From positions 1 to 64,000 of the forward strand of contig LUCM01009235.1 of the NCBI GenBank assembly GCA_008360955.1: 64,000 bases of DNA. The letters are read 5' to 3'. The translations under genes and the position numbers were made by a program. Shown in pieces: positions 12,400 to 24,994 of this stretch (position 1 is its first letter; every line of letters starts with the position of its first letter). The notes below the pieces were generated by a model, which saw only the letters and a program-made list of their open reading frames with translations, did no database searches and had not been told where the DNA came from. Origin of the DNA: Fasciolopsis buskii (taxonomy: Eukaryota; Platyhelminthes; Trematoda; Plagiorchiida; Fasciolidae).

Positions 12400-14400
12400 G
12401 GTTTATCAAAGGCAAAGGGGTGGGATGTGTATTTGGAAATCGATGGCTGACTCAAAGACACGCTCTTCCGAGATAGAGGTGACACTTAGGTGAGTATTTA
12501 AGACAGCCTTAAAATTGGATTGGTTCTGTGTGCACCGAATGCCAGTGGGAAGCTTGTTCCAAAGTTTGGCATAAACAACGAGTAAGAAATGCGACCCTAC
12601 AGAGGATTTGGCGATTTCCGTATGGATGGTTAGGGACCTATGACGGAGAGGGTAGGGGCTGACAGAGGCGAATATAGGTGGGTCGTTGAAGAAGGAGCGC
12701 CTTTTCACCAGGTTATACAGAAAAGCCAGGTTAATTTTCAGCCGCCGTAGCCAAAGTAGCTCAAGGTTGATGGCTAGACAGCGTTCCTTGTAATTCAGAG
12801 TCGTCGACCAACCTACTACTTGCTTAGTAAAGCGTCTCTAAATACTTTCAGTGGAGATCCCATCCGACTTTGACATGCTGGAGTACATCAGTGCCATACT
12901 CAAGGAGTGGTCGAGCGTGTGTTTCATAAATGCTGAGGATGCTGTCGGATAGTTTAATTGTGCGAAAAATCAGACTTACATTTCTCCTAGCTTTAGCCAA
13001 CTGAATAACTACATGCTCTGAGAAATTTAGAGGCTGAGTAGTTGAGACAAAGGTCACGAATTGTGGTTTTACATGCAATAGGAGATCCATCTAGCAAAAT
13101 TGAATCTTTAGGTAGTGTACACCTATGTGTGAGTAGTTCGCTGCTATCGGCAGAGAAGCTCATCATCCGGGAGGTACACCGGTCGTCTAAGTCAGATAAA
13201 TCGGCACAAGTCTCTAACGGCAATACTAACTTCATTCTATTTAAGATGGTAAACTCTATTTGTGTCATCAGCAAACAGAAAGGGACGCCGTGAGATATTG
13301 TATCTAGTGCGTCAACAATGTACATTAGGAATAGCAGGGGACCAAGTACTCTGCCCTGTATGACGCCACTAGCAACAGGCCCGGGATCGGAGATAATGCC
13401 GTCAATGAAGACCACCCGTGATCTTTTGGTTAGGTAAGACGAGAGCCAGGATAGAAGAGGATCGGTGATGCCAAAGGAGATTACTTTGGATAAAAGGTGC
13501 AGATGAGAAACACGGTCAAAGGCCTTAGATATATCGAGGTAGATGACTGCGAATGCCATAACCCTGTTCGCTAGGTTGGTTAGAAGATTAGGAAAGTCAA
13601 ATTTACAGGTGGAGCAAGAACGAGATTGGAGAAATCCGTGCTGTTTGGGACTAAGGAGTTTGGAGGCTAAAAGGTAGTCCACGATAGATCGTTTAACCAC
13701 CTACTCCATTACCCTGGAGATAACAAGCATGTGGTTGATGGGACGGTCATTGGGCATATCATGCAGAGACCCCTTCTTATAGATAGAAGTTATTACAGAG
13801 TGCTTTAAGTTGACCGGATCTGCACCAGAAATAATTGAGACTGTGAAGAGGTTTAGCAGTAGCAAAGGTAGGTCAGGGCCACAACCAATAAAAGCTGATG
13901 GAGGAATGCCATCAGGGCCTTGGTAAGACCCTGGTTTGAAATTGGTTAAATGTCATTCAATAGACTTAGCATCAAAGGACACAGCATATAAGGCGGAGTT
14001 ATTCCTATTCCGTAGTTGGAGTGGGTCGCTGACTGCAGCTGGGGCCATGGAGCGGGCGAAATATTGATTGAACGCCTCAGCTATGTCTTTTGGGATTGTC
14101 GCAGACTCACCATTAGGCAAAACTAGGGAGTTCACTGATGGTTAGCGATCATGAGATCCTAATTTATATAGTTTTGAAAGAATGTGTTTTCCGGGTTTCA
14201 GCAATTGCAAACGAAGGGCAGAAACTGCGGTGCCGATAAATAACAAACGATTGGTGGTTCGTGGCCAATTTGGGTCAATCATTATTTCCATGAGTGCACT
14301 GCGGACTTTTTTTATTTCTATCCGAGAAAATGCAGTGTCTCTGGCCGCCGTTCGTTTTGTGGCCACCACAATGCAGTTAAAGTTAGTGTGAGACTTTCTT
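12400..14400 (-). mobile_element. LINE relic: pre-RT linker, reverse transcriptase and 3' end
   Basis: The best preserved RT in the window. Minus strand from 14370: IKKVRSALMEI linker, IPKDIAEAFNQYF, then a 235-residue open frame (13700-12993). This holds SPKQHGFLQSRSCSTC, VIYLDISKAFDRVSHLHLL (the first catalytic Asp, intact), SWLSSYLTKRSRVVFIDGI and SGVIQGRVLGPLLFLMYIVD. The catalytic FADD itself is encoded at 13264-13275 but in another frame. After the thumb come ARRNVSLIFRTIKLS.. and the closing motif VVYAKLWNKLPTGIR near 12560. The 5' EN part is absent, so this is a 5'-truncated copy with frameshifts. Confidence 0.85.
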
Positions 14401-14809
14401 AGGTTGCCACCAATGAGTAACTTAACTAGGGCTCAGCTCAAGCCTGTAAAAAGTATCGTAAACAAATGCAAACAAAGGAATTACATGTTGGCAGAACAAC
14501 CCAGAGACCCCTCGATGGTGCTTTTCTAATCAGCTTTTGCGGGGCTATTTGATCCTATTAGGCTTCTTCAGGCGCTTCGTCCGGGGTTGCATTTGACCAT
14601 CAAGGCAAAGACTCTGATTTCCTACATCTAGGTCAGAGCTTCCGAATAGTCCGGGATCCAAGAAAAGGACCCTTGCATACCCCTGTGTTGCAGTCCACGT
14701 CCACTGTGTTATTCTGGGTTGGTCCCGTTTTGCCACCAACCGGTGAACTTCCTCATGACCCTGCCATCTTTATCCTAAATCCAAGCATCCAATAACTTCA
14801 GCATCGGCC

Positions 14810-15495
14810 GCATTGAGAAGCCGTAGCCCGATTAACCGTGACAGCGTACTAGGCTCCCTGCTGTTTTCCTTGTACGTATATGATGTTTTCAACGTTGTCG
14901 GAAACGGCCTTCCTTTATTGTTTACCGGCGCCCAAGACCTAATATCAATCAATTCTTGGGCAACCGAATGGACGATGAAGTTTTCAACCGAAAAATGCTG
15001 CGTCCTGTGCTAAACGTGCACCTAATCTTCAGGGAGGCCTAAAATTGGAGTCAACTCATCCCCTCAGCAACAAGGTTCGAGACTTGTGTCTAAACTACTT
15101 TTGCATTTTCAGCTTTTCGAAGCACGCACTTACTTAATTTACTAAAGCCAATAAAACAGCTGGATTGCTACACATGACCTTTAAGCCGAGCTAGAATTAA
15201 CCAATACTCTCTAAATCACAAACCAGACCGACTCTAGATTGTTGTTCCTTACTCAGCTCCGGCTTGAGACACTGCAACGGACTTTCAATCGAAAGTGTTC
15301 AGCTTGCACTTAGAAAGCTTCTTGTAGGCAATTCGACAAGCCTAAGTTGCACAGTGCTTAATCTTGTACCTCTGTGGCCACTGTGTGCGAAAGCAAACCT
15401 AATATTCTTCATTGGACTCATCAATGGTAACAGTTGCATATAATCCCCTCAGCCCAGAAATCAAACTCGCTATTCCCTTCTAAACACTTAACTCG
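14810..15495 (+). mobile_element. LINE relic, plus strand: end of reverse transcriptase to 3' region
   Basis: Plus-strand frame 14813-15013 reads DSVLGSLLFSLYVYDVFNVV then NGLPLLFTGAQD. This is the (Q)GSVLGPLLFxLYxND motif followed by a catalytic box mutated from FADD to FTGA, then the thumb WATEWTMKFSTEKCCVLC. Out-of-frame remnants continue: LETLQRTFNRK near 15270 and KANLIFFIGLINGNSC near 15400, which mark LINE C-terminal regions. It is opposite in orientation to the neighbouring 12.4-14.4 kb LINE. Confidence 0.7.
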
Positions 15496-15549
15496 TTTTC
15501 ATTCTGTAAGTGGTGGATGAATATAAGTAGATAAAGGCATAAAACTCAC

Positions 15550-15785
15550 AGTTTCACGATGTCGTCAGAGAAGAGGAATGGGGCATAAAGGCATGCAGAG
15601 TTGAACATGTTGTTAGCGCACATCAGAGACAACAAAGTTCCTAGAACCCCACCATGATTAGTATTGCTAATTTATGGTTGTGGAAATGGTAGATGAGCAT
15701 CAACTCGAACTGTCTGAGGGCGGTCCGGTAGATCCGCCCACAACCAGGAGAGAAGTGGATCAGTGCTCACGAAGAAATAAACTCT
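15550..15785 (-). mobile_element. Inverted LINE reverse-transcriptase fragment
   Basis: Minus-strand frame reads WLWADLPDRP, then GGVLGTLLSLMCANNMFNSA and LYAPFLFSDDIVKL. This is an RT palm with the catalytic box SDD at 15561-15572. It lies directly beside the plus-sense LINE 3' end at 15790-16200, in the opposite orientation, as expected of one element with a 5' inversion. Confidence 0.7.
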
Positions 15786-16200
15786 GAAGGTTAACTGTGC
15801 GCATTTACGAAACGGCTAGTAGGCATTTCGTCAAATCTAAGTTACAGGGAAGCCTATTCAATGCTGAATCTCAAAACTCTTTGTCGCAGGCGTGTGAAGG
15901 CAAATTTAATATTCCTCAGTAGCCTCATCAATGGTAACAATTGCATTTCCGCCCCTCAGTTCAGAAATCAAACTCCCTACTCCCTTTAAAGCACAAAGCT
16001 AGTCGTCACAACTGACATAGCAAGAACAGGCATTAGAGCAAACGTTTTTGTGAAATATTGTTCCTTGTGGGATCCATTGCCCCAAACATTTGCGTCTGTT
16101 ATCGTCGTTTAACATCGCCTTCAAAAACAAAGTCCGCAAACTACTGATTGTTCCAATCCTATTCGGATGAAGTTGGTTTAAGGTTTAAGAAATCGTGGAT
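15786..16200 (+). mobile_element. LINE 3' end fragment, sense, beside the inverted RT piece
   Basis: The sequence around 15800-16000 is a diverged direct copy of 15290-15490. The shared landmark is AATATTC...CTCATCAATGGTAACA at 15401 and at 15908, 507 bases apart. Its plus-strand remnants include a CPKHLRLLSSFNIAFKNKV closing motif (about 16080-16130), typical of the last residues of a LINE pol. It then runs into the R1 right arm. Confidence 0.55.
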
Positions 16201-18700
16201 CGCAGCCTACAAAACTACACAATAGAAGAGTCCGAGATAACAAAAGAAAGCTGGATTCTATGGCAGGTACAACCACGTTAATCCCTTCTTATATCGACCT
16301 TTTCAGCCCTGGACCATTTTCTCACAGATTTCTCTGCCGTTCACTTATTCTAGAAACATAATGGATCCTGTCGCTATGCCGAGCATTACCGGAACTAGTT
16401 TCTTTCCTTGCAGAAATTTCATCAAAGGACAAATTCGAGGTTCCCTCCACCTACCCATCTTGATTTCTAGTTAACTGCTTGTCCCTTAAGTATCCGGCCT
16501 AGTTTCATCAAAAGAAAACGTTCGTCCACGCCGGATAGAAAACCTGATTGGCTTACGCAACAAATCAGTCAAAATTAGCAGGTTCTAAGCGGCACCCGGT
16601 AATGAAAGCAAGATACATCGTTGACGATGACGGAGCCATGTGCACAGGTATGCGCTTTACGGCATAAGCTACCATCCTCCGCTTGCTTGCTTATCCCCAC
16701 TTTGTTTTTCTTTAGTCTGCACATGCAAAAATCCAAATGGCCGCGAAGTGTTTACTCCAGCAGTTGCAAAAATATACGTATACCTCGGAAAATTAAGGTC
16801 AGGCGGAGGATGTGTGGAAAATCAATACTTCGATTAGAAAAAAGTTTCTTTTGGGATCATCTTGAGCCCAGCAGCAGAAGCATATTCGGGCTGCGAAGGA
16901 TTGGCCCACCTTCTGCAATGGATATGCATGCTATCGGCCAATATCTAACCGTGCTAAAGGGGACAGCTCATACCTCCCTGTTGAGCAGATAAGCATTTGG
17001 CTGATTTGTTGGACGATCCTGGGAAGCAGCGCATCGGACTCTCCATTTGTGCTTTGCCACCCACCTCTCTAGTTTTCATCACGACCTTGTCCTCCCAACG
17101 GCCCTCCTGGTACGTGTGCTGAAGTCTGGAACAACTTCCGTCCTGCTTCTTTCTTAATCCGTCTTCTTTCCCAAATATTCAAGCAGGCCTACTGTAACTG
17201 ATATGTGGTACAAGTTGCTATCATCTTGTTCAAAACGCAAATCACTGGTTCTAACATTCTCATGCTTCTCGCTTCCCTACTCGTTCTGACCTTCCGTATT
17301 AACCAGCCCACGCTGCCCTCTGCTACCCATTTCAGTTTTGCCCTTTCCTGGCAATTAGAATTAATAAAAATCGGCAGTAGATCACACGATCAGTTATAAT
17401 TGATTCCCTGTAGCATGTACACCGGGCTCTTAGATCAGAGGAATTCCACAAATCAAACAAACAGTGACTTTATTCCCTAACCCTTGCGCTAGCCGTCCTA
17501 TCAGACCGCTCTAATATGCATCTGCGAGGATGTCGAAATATGAAAAAGCAGCAAGCTACGAACAAGGACCATGCAGCTTCAGGCTGCCTGAGCTAAATAT
17601 GCTATAGGGAGTAAGCAGACGGTACGTTCGTTGCAAAAGTCGCGTCACCAAAACACTCCCTCCTGCGTGTTTCAAGACAGTTGTCTAGACCGGGTAATCT
17701 TCGTAAGAAACTGACTGTTATCACTGATCCCATTTTTGTTTACTCACCCTAACACCAAGTGGAAAAAATTCCAGACTGCCCTCTCTCTCCGGTTCTTCTC
17801 CAGGCTCGCCAATGATCAAAGATGCAACGAGAATCCTCGCCGAAAGCTCCACTTCATCATTTGCGTTGGTCGTCTATCCCCGTTAGGAAGCTGCTACTCG
17901 GATCTGACGCTCCAGTACCTGCCGCGTGAACCTAACACTAATCAAGCCGCGCCAATTACCGTCCCGAGTACCCCGTCTCGGAAGTACCGTCACCAATGGC
18001 CAAAACAGCACTGACAACACCACAAGAATGTCGTGAAACCCCCAAAACTCCAGATCCTCACTGTCACAGAACACTAAAATCTCCAATATCAAAATAGGAC
18101 AACACGCAGGTCTTTCTGGGCAATTTTCCCTAAGTATTGAGTGTAATTCTCATACGAAATCTTTTTCTGCCCGTCACATATCACAGCCTACTGTGCGCCG
18201 CATGAGTCCAGTGGCTATTCTTGTGAGTTCCATTGTCTCTTCGTCCGCAATTCTTCATACGATTTCATTCCTTAAATAGTTTGTTCCAACCTTGAAAGTT
18301 TCCATCCGCTTCACTCTCCATTCACCTCATTCAATATCCAATGTGATTTTGTCTAACCTCTTTCCCGTTATGAAATCTATATTGATCCTCTTCACCATAT
18401 ACCCTACTAATTTTCGGAGAAGCTGGGCACATGGCAGCATCCGCCGTCGCTTTCCAGAAAACTTCTGCGCCCGCAATGAGTAGCTTGGGTGCCGATAAAC
18501 ATGGATTGACTCTCAGTGCGCGACTGATAATCAGTTCCAGAACGTCTTGACGGATGATTATCTAAGTTAGAGTTAAAAAATCAAAAACTCGTGTCTAGCC
18601 TTTCACATTGCAGATTCTGACCATGGAATCACAGACAGTAAAACTTCATGTCTTATTTTGATTTCCCGTGTTTCCACGGTGCCATCTTTGTAAACATCTA
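16030..18700 (-). repeat. R1 repeat, right arm of large inverted repeat (unclassified)
   Basis: The reverse-complement partner of 8540-12120. It lacks the 0.8-kb insertion seen in the left arm, so it represents the uninterrupted form, about 2.7 kb long. Its inner end merges with a plus-strand LINE 3' end (VPCGIHCPKHLRLLSSFNIAF near 16060-16130). Either R1 includes a LINE tail or it was mobilised next to one. The longest open frame inside (16621-16992, plus) has no recognisable domain and is not preserved in the left arm, so I do not call it a gene. Confidence 0.75.
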
Positions 18701-21700
18701 ATGTTGCCTCGCTCGCACCTCTCTAACCTCCAGATGTATGCGCTATCTATTTATCTACATCGATTGAGAGCTGTAGCTTACCTAGCACCGGCCCCTGATG
18801 GATTCCACCGGTCACGTTTGTCGTGGCGGACAAAGAAGAAAAACCCTAAACTGTATGCGCTTAACCGTCCCTTTAGCTTTTCTAGAAGTTTCAATCCTTT
18901 GAGCCTCTGAATTGGAAACCTGTGATTCAGTCTGTCAGATGCCGTGTAGACTTCAGGCAGCATGCCTCTGCTTCCTCCTTGTGGTTTAGCCACTGTTTTG
19001 CCTCGTCAAGTTGACTCTGCAGATTGCTGCGGCAAGACCACTTATTTCCAAGGTTGCGTTGCTCTATGACAATTAACTCATTCCCATTATGGTACTATGA
19101 ATTGCGTTACATATGGCTTTTTCATTATTTTAATAGTAGCGGTTGTAACACGTGGCTGAGTGAGAGACTCCGGAGAAAACATTTTCCATCAGAATTCATG
19201 AAACCATTGCCATACAAAGGAATTCGATGCACTTTTTGCGGTTTATCGTCTGCTAGGTGGTTTATTTGTTCGCGCTCACGGCGCAAACTTGACTCTCACT
19301 AGTTTGGTATCCGTGTGGACCACGTGATGTTTCTGAACGGTGACGTCGACTCTCATTTGGAGTCTTTATGACCGCATGCTCGAAGCTCCTTTTTGGCCAA
19401 ACACTGCTTAATTTTATAACTCAGTACTGTAGAACTTACAAATCAGTTTCACCTGGGATCTGGAATTCGGATTTAACTGCTCATTTCTGAAACGCCGTTC
19501 ACACTGGTAATGAGCCTTTAAATTGGTGACTCGTGGATACATCCTCCCTCCTACAAACAAGGACCGACGCGATCCTGTATTTTCCATTCCATCGTGGTTC
19601 TGCCTCTCTGGAAGATCGGTTGAATTAACTGGTGATGGTCATGCAAGCTTCCGGGGATAACAGGTTGGATTCCCACCAGAAATAGGGACTTGACGCTATC
19701 TGAAGGTTATGGGATTGCCACTATCTCTATTGGCGGCACCGGTCTGATCGAGGGCGAGTGGTTGGTTCCTGATGGCAAGCTCTGTAAACATTATCTCCTT
19801 TCCTACCTCTGCGGCACATTCTGATCGCACGATTTTCTCGTAGAAAATGGGCTTATCGCGATATGCCCGCAGATCGCGAATTACTCCTCTATACATGTCT
19901 GCCAATGACGATACTGCTCATGCGGAAAGGAGACATACTCTGCCTTGCATACTCTTCTTCAAAACTGCAATGATACTGTACGCGGGAAATCTAGGTGAGC
20001 TAAGGATATAAAATCAAAGAGAGAGAACCGAGAAGATCCGTCCAAACTGAAATTAGCACTGGCACCCTGAGAGCTCCGGTCACGCGAACTTTGCGACGAT
20101 CAAGCCACCCAAGGAGACTTCTAGAATACGTAAGCACTGAGCAGCGGATGCTCTCAGGATAATGTACCATACACAGAAACCCACCAAGCGCATTATTTTA
20201 CTAGGAAATCTGCCCGTTTGGACCACCCTTACGACACAAGCGTGTTCATTTATTCGCACCAATCTCCCTTGCTTATCAAAGTCCACTGCACATGGTTGGC
20301 GGGCAACTGTTCAAACATCGTAAAAACTTTGCATATAAACAGATCAGCCACCGTGGGAATAACAACCCCGCCGCCAATATCTAAATAAAGAAATCGCGGT
20401 TAGGGGATAGGGAGTCAAACTACGACTTCACCGACTGCTCAAAAAATTCTACAAAATTAGTACCATCACCGCCGCCAGGGTACCCCACGTAGATGAACAC
20501 GTCTCGTCCCAGCGGTGCAGAGGCACTGGTTATAGTCTTCTTCAGTTCCGATCAATACACAGTGGTGGAAGAAATATCCGAACGACAGACAAAACCAGCT
20601 GGGAGTAAGTAGACGATGACGTTATACAGAGTCTCAAAAAGCACACTGGCATAAAACCCGCCAAGAACCAATTTCAAGATAGATCAAAGCAGAGAAGTAG
20701 GAAAGCTACCCCAGGAAAAACCTGCTCTTCATAGTAGACGTGGGATGACGAACCGAATTGGGCTGCAACCACGGAACTCATAAACTGCAGGGAAATTAAT
20801 GGATGCAAATCGTCCTCCTGAATCGCTTTCACATAACGGAGGATGCGGCTACCTTCCAACATCCCCACCTTTATCTTTACCCATGAATACCATCACCCAC
20901 AAAATATACAATTTCTCCAATGCTAACAACTCATCCAAAACTTTGGGCGTTCCAAGCACCTCTACCGACGGAACAGCTGACGAAGGCTATACTGTACCAG
21001 CTCCTGAGCAGGTGCTCAGGTGTTTAAAAAGTAATAGATTACGTTTTACCACCAGAATCCCAGAAATCAATCAAACAATCTGCGATATCAATCCTCCAGA
21101 TCAAAATCATCACCTTAATACATTTGACCGAGAAATCTACAACCACCAAAATGCCATCAACGCACAGGAGACTGCCGAAAGGCATGCTGGAAATGCAGTT
21201 ATCTATCATAGTAAATCCACCCTTTCCGTGTGAGGCATAACGTGCCCCCGTCAACCCTGGTCTAAAGCCCCTAGCCAATATCCCCCGCATCAAGTTTTAA
21301 AGAGGCGCTGACTCGAGTGGTCTATCACCCTTCAACCTGCAGCGCCGCGCTCAGCAGCGGCCTCACAGCAGTGCTGAGTTCTCTGAGGTAGCTCACCCAA
21401 TTCACGGAGAACTGGCTGGTCACGATCCGGTGCTGCTAACCATGCACCGGAATTTGTCTCTCAAAACTCCTGGAAGCAAGAAGAAAATGGTCCCATCAGA
21501 CATCGACTGGAACAACCACGTTCCTTCCTAGATTATTCTATTACTGATAAAAACTACCAAATCGAAGTAACCGAACGTTTGCTGCAATTCTTGAGGGTGA
21601 TCACTTGGTCGTTCGTTTGACTTCCTTCTCAGATGGCACTTTAGATGCCTTCCTCCAGTGCGAACCAGGTGCCGCGAAACACCGATTACGTGCGGATAGC

Positions 21701-23829
21701 ATGGATTTGAAATTTGAAGAGCCCATTTTAAGAGCCAGAGGCCATTTAGGCTCAATAAACACAGCCTTATACAAAAAATGCTCTTTCCAAAAGCATTGAG
21801 CACCTTTTAGAAGTTAGATCGCGCCCGCTCACCAGATACAATAAACCAGTTCCAGCATAGGGCTCGGAAATCTCAAACGTGTGAAACACATGTAGCTTTA
21901 AAATAAGGAGGTGTGGAAAGAATATGGAGCAGACTGTTTTCAAATGATCTGGGTCTAGGCGGAAAGCTGCTCCTTTTATTTAACCATGGAAGGACTGCGC
22001 GACGATAACTGGCTCGCGGTCGATTGCCAGAGTCATAGATACCGGTGTCATGCTCAGCAAAGCAAAGGTAGTCCTTTGAAGCAACCGCGGTGGCTATACC
22101 ATCTGCAGCAGCACCCGACATTTGTCCTCCCATCCATGGTGCCTTGTTGCCCCCTCACCGTGGGTGCGCGAAAGGTGAGCCTAACATGTAAAATTGATCG
22201 CCTCCTCGTTAGGATTGCCCATTTAGAGTCGGCGGATTCTCCTGATGCTCTTTCCACGTATTTTCTACGTGGCAGACACGACTGCAAAAAATAGTAACCC
22301 CTCTTTCAATTGGTGTCATCTTTGTCCGCGGTTGTTTCACTCCGACATCAAGCTGTTGTGTTGTCCTCATATTTGACGACAAGTTTAAACGAGTCAGTTG
22401 TTCTGCGGTAACTGTATTCTTCGTGATACGAACACTTTGGATTGGCGGTATCCCCCAGGGAACCTAGTGGTTGAGGAACATGGGCACCGCCCACGCCATT
22501 GTGCTTAGTACAGGACTACATGCTCTGCATCTTTGGGGTCAACAAGCGAGGTTCTCCACGGAATTATTTTAAGTATTGTGGCGCTCTCGCCTCAGTTTTC
22601 AAGATCCAGCCCCGATAATGTTATCTGAGACCGAGTGGACATTTTGGGCCACTGCCAGGGAAATATCCCACAATGAGGATTTGCGAGCATTACTGCCGCT
22701 GACCACAAACTTCCTGTATACATGAATTCTAATTTCCCAAACGTGGCACTCACTTTATGAGTGGGCGGGCCAGTATAATTGCTATCCCGAGAAGATCACC
22801 CACCGGCTGACTTAGTTCCCCAAGCATCCGGTGTCTTCCTTTGCAAAGGAGCTCGGCTATCCTATTTTTCAATGCTTTATTTTGCCTATTAAGGGCTACT
22901 TAAGCATCCAGTTCCCAGTGGGTCACCGCATTGAGAATTGAAGAAACAGTGTCCGATGGCCGTTGGATCGCATATTCGTGGTAGGATATTGTCCGCAGGA
23001 TCCAACAATGGTGGGCTGTTGTCTGCTTTTTCGGCAGTAGTTACATGGTTGTTACCGGGTGGCATCATACTGGAGCCGAAGCTGGTTTTGATGCCACTTT
23101 TTCTTCATCTCCCTGTTATCAATCTTAGGTTTGTTAAACTCCTGTTCCCTAATACATACGGACGACTGTATATACTGGTCACTGGCTTGGAGAATGTACC
23201 CTGACCTTAAGTCCTCGTTGTTTCAAGCTGTGCGAATGCCCATCTTGCAGTGGGGTATACATCCAAAAGGAACGTATGGCAAGATCCATAAGTCGCTTTT
23301 GAGTATGGTAGCTTGAACGAGAGTTTACCTCACCTGTTTTGAAATCGTGACCAAAAAGTGTCACATCAGAGGCCTATCTTGCTTATTGCATTCCAGCAGC
23401 CGCCTTTTCTAAATAGGAAAACTAATAACACGGATGCGCTCAATTCGCTAGCTCTAACAGGGCTTTGTAAATTTCTGGTCTAAGTAGCTGGTTCAAGGAT
23501 CTATGGGTTCAAATGCAATTTCACATAGTTGGCTGCGGTCACTAGGAGATTCTTCAGGTACAGCTGTCTCGGCAAAAGCTGCCGCCTCTTTCTTTTGGTA
23601 AGCCGATCTATGACAGCTTGGTGAAAGTATACTTGACCTTTGTTTTCGAAATTTTCCAGGGTGCAAACTTCTCCCTTCGCGTTTTTGAACTAGCGAAATT
23701 TGTCGCGGCCGGGCTCCTTCGTTGTTCCTGATCGAATCTTTCAAACTTTTTATTCTCCGAGTGTTCCTGAATCAGTCCATCGGATTCATATGATCCGTGT
23801 ATTAGTCCTATTTGTTAAACCAAGTTGAC
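18701..23829. other. No gene recognised (5 kb)
   Basis: The longest frames are 20799-21233 plus (144 codons, Asn/Thr/Pro-rich, with no domain) and 21986-22294 plus. No RT, transposase or splice-bounded exon could be made out. Probably old repeats and non-coding DNA. Confidence 0.4.
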
Positions 23830-24260
23830 CACACAGTTTCCCCGGGATGGTTTGGTTTGATGAGGTCACAAGCTATGCCATCTCGGAAAGCGAGGATGAG
23901 ACTGATTGCGTCAGTGCTCGTATATTTCTCAGAACGGTTCGGTTGCAGTGGTTTTGTTGTACGTCAAATAAGATGCTGCTATATTGGAGGGCAGAAAGTG
24001 GGCAGCATTCGGAACCACCGGAGAATATTGGTCTCGCAAAACCGAATGCCTGAATACACTGGATTTGCGCACGCATCATTAACCAGCGGTATTGATGTAG
24101 GAAGCATTTAGACGCTACTGTATGCTGCGGCCAAATGATGGATGTGCGAAAATACGGAAAGATGTACTGGGTAATTGGAGCAAACATACAAATGAAAGCT
24201 GGAGGACAGCAATAGGGCAAAAAGTGAAGGGAAGCCGAAGGATGCTTTAGGCTGAGTCTC
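23830..24260 (+). mobile_element. Possible LINE reverse-transcriptase fragment (RTE-like)
   Basis: Plus-strand frames carry VTSYAISESEDETD (compare YADDIAxxSEDEAD in RTE-like RTs) and then, in the next frame, YFSERFGCSGFVV..IGGQKVGSI. Together these resemble the post-catalytic thumb of RTE-type LINEs. The match depends on a frameshift, and the catalytic Asp pair is not clear. The longest minus-strand frame here (24325-23873) looks like its shadow. Confidence 0.35.
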
Positions 24261-24343
24261 ATCCAGACCAGAGGTCTTCCTTCATTGACCAGCAAAAGTC
24301 CATCACCTAGGCAGATACTTACCAAGCTGCTACTGTGCTTTGA

Positions 24344-24994
24344 ATGCTAAGAAAAATGTCGCATTTTCAGTGGAATGTTTCAAATTTGGAGGGCACGTGT
24401 GGGATCTCTTCCCAAGAGACCCGCTTCAGTTTAGTCATTCGGCGCGAGATAAAAATAATCCAAATGAACAAACGTTCTCTCGAACTTCGTCCTGGGGCAT
24501 GCATGCGCCTATGCTCGGCACCCTTGTTCTTTTCCAGAAGCTCATATTCGACCGAAAGAAAAAGAAATGAAGTGCTTATCTCATCCCTATTGCGACAGAT
24601 GCGATATACTGTAGTGAGGCCGTGTCTTCGTATGGCTTATTTCACTGGTGAACTACCCTCGGTGGAAGAAGTTAGCGATCAACATAGGCTTGCTTCACTT
24701 CCTCCAAAGTTCCTTGCTGTTTTCATCTTGCTGCCCCTTGGTAGATTTTTAAAGTCTATAGCTGATACCATTCTGGTAACCCCCTTCGGGATCTTAAACG
24801 TTGCTCCCTTATCAACCCTTTTTCTACGCTTCCATGAAAGTAACAACTTTGTCTTTTTACTTAAATTGTCTAGTTTTCTCCAACTGGCCCTCAAGCTTCT
24901 GACGCGCCAACAGCTGAACCTTATGTCACCGAATTACATAGTGCCTAAGAAACGATTTCCCAGACATCCAAACGGTTTCCTCAATGAGACTTAA
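24344..24994 (+). other. Long open frame without recognisable product (216 codons)
   Basis: One of the two longest open frames in the window. The translation is rich in Leu, Ser, Arg and Phe, has no conserved domain I recognise, and shows a weak hydrophobic patch (LAVFILLPLGRFLKSIADTIL). No splice signals or neighbouring exons point to a gene. It could be part of a degenerate transposon or chance. I do not assign a function. Confidence 0.12.

Noticed and set aside
15401..15915. Apparent 507-bp tandem duplication
   Set aside because: Only about 200 bases at each end match. The middle is an inverted RT fragment, so two LINE 3' ends explain it better.
17400..17530. tRNA-like GACGGCTAGCGCAAGGGTTA on the minus strand, conserved in both R1 arms
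   Set aside because: It resembles a polymerase III A box but the possible B box is about 90 bases away and the cloverleaf does not form.
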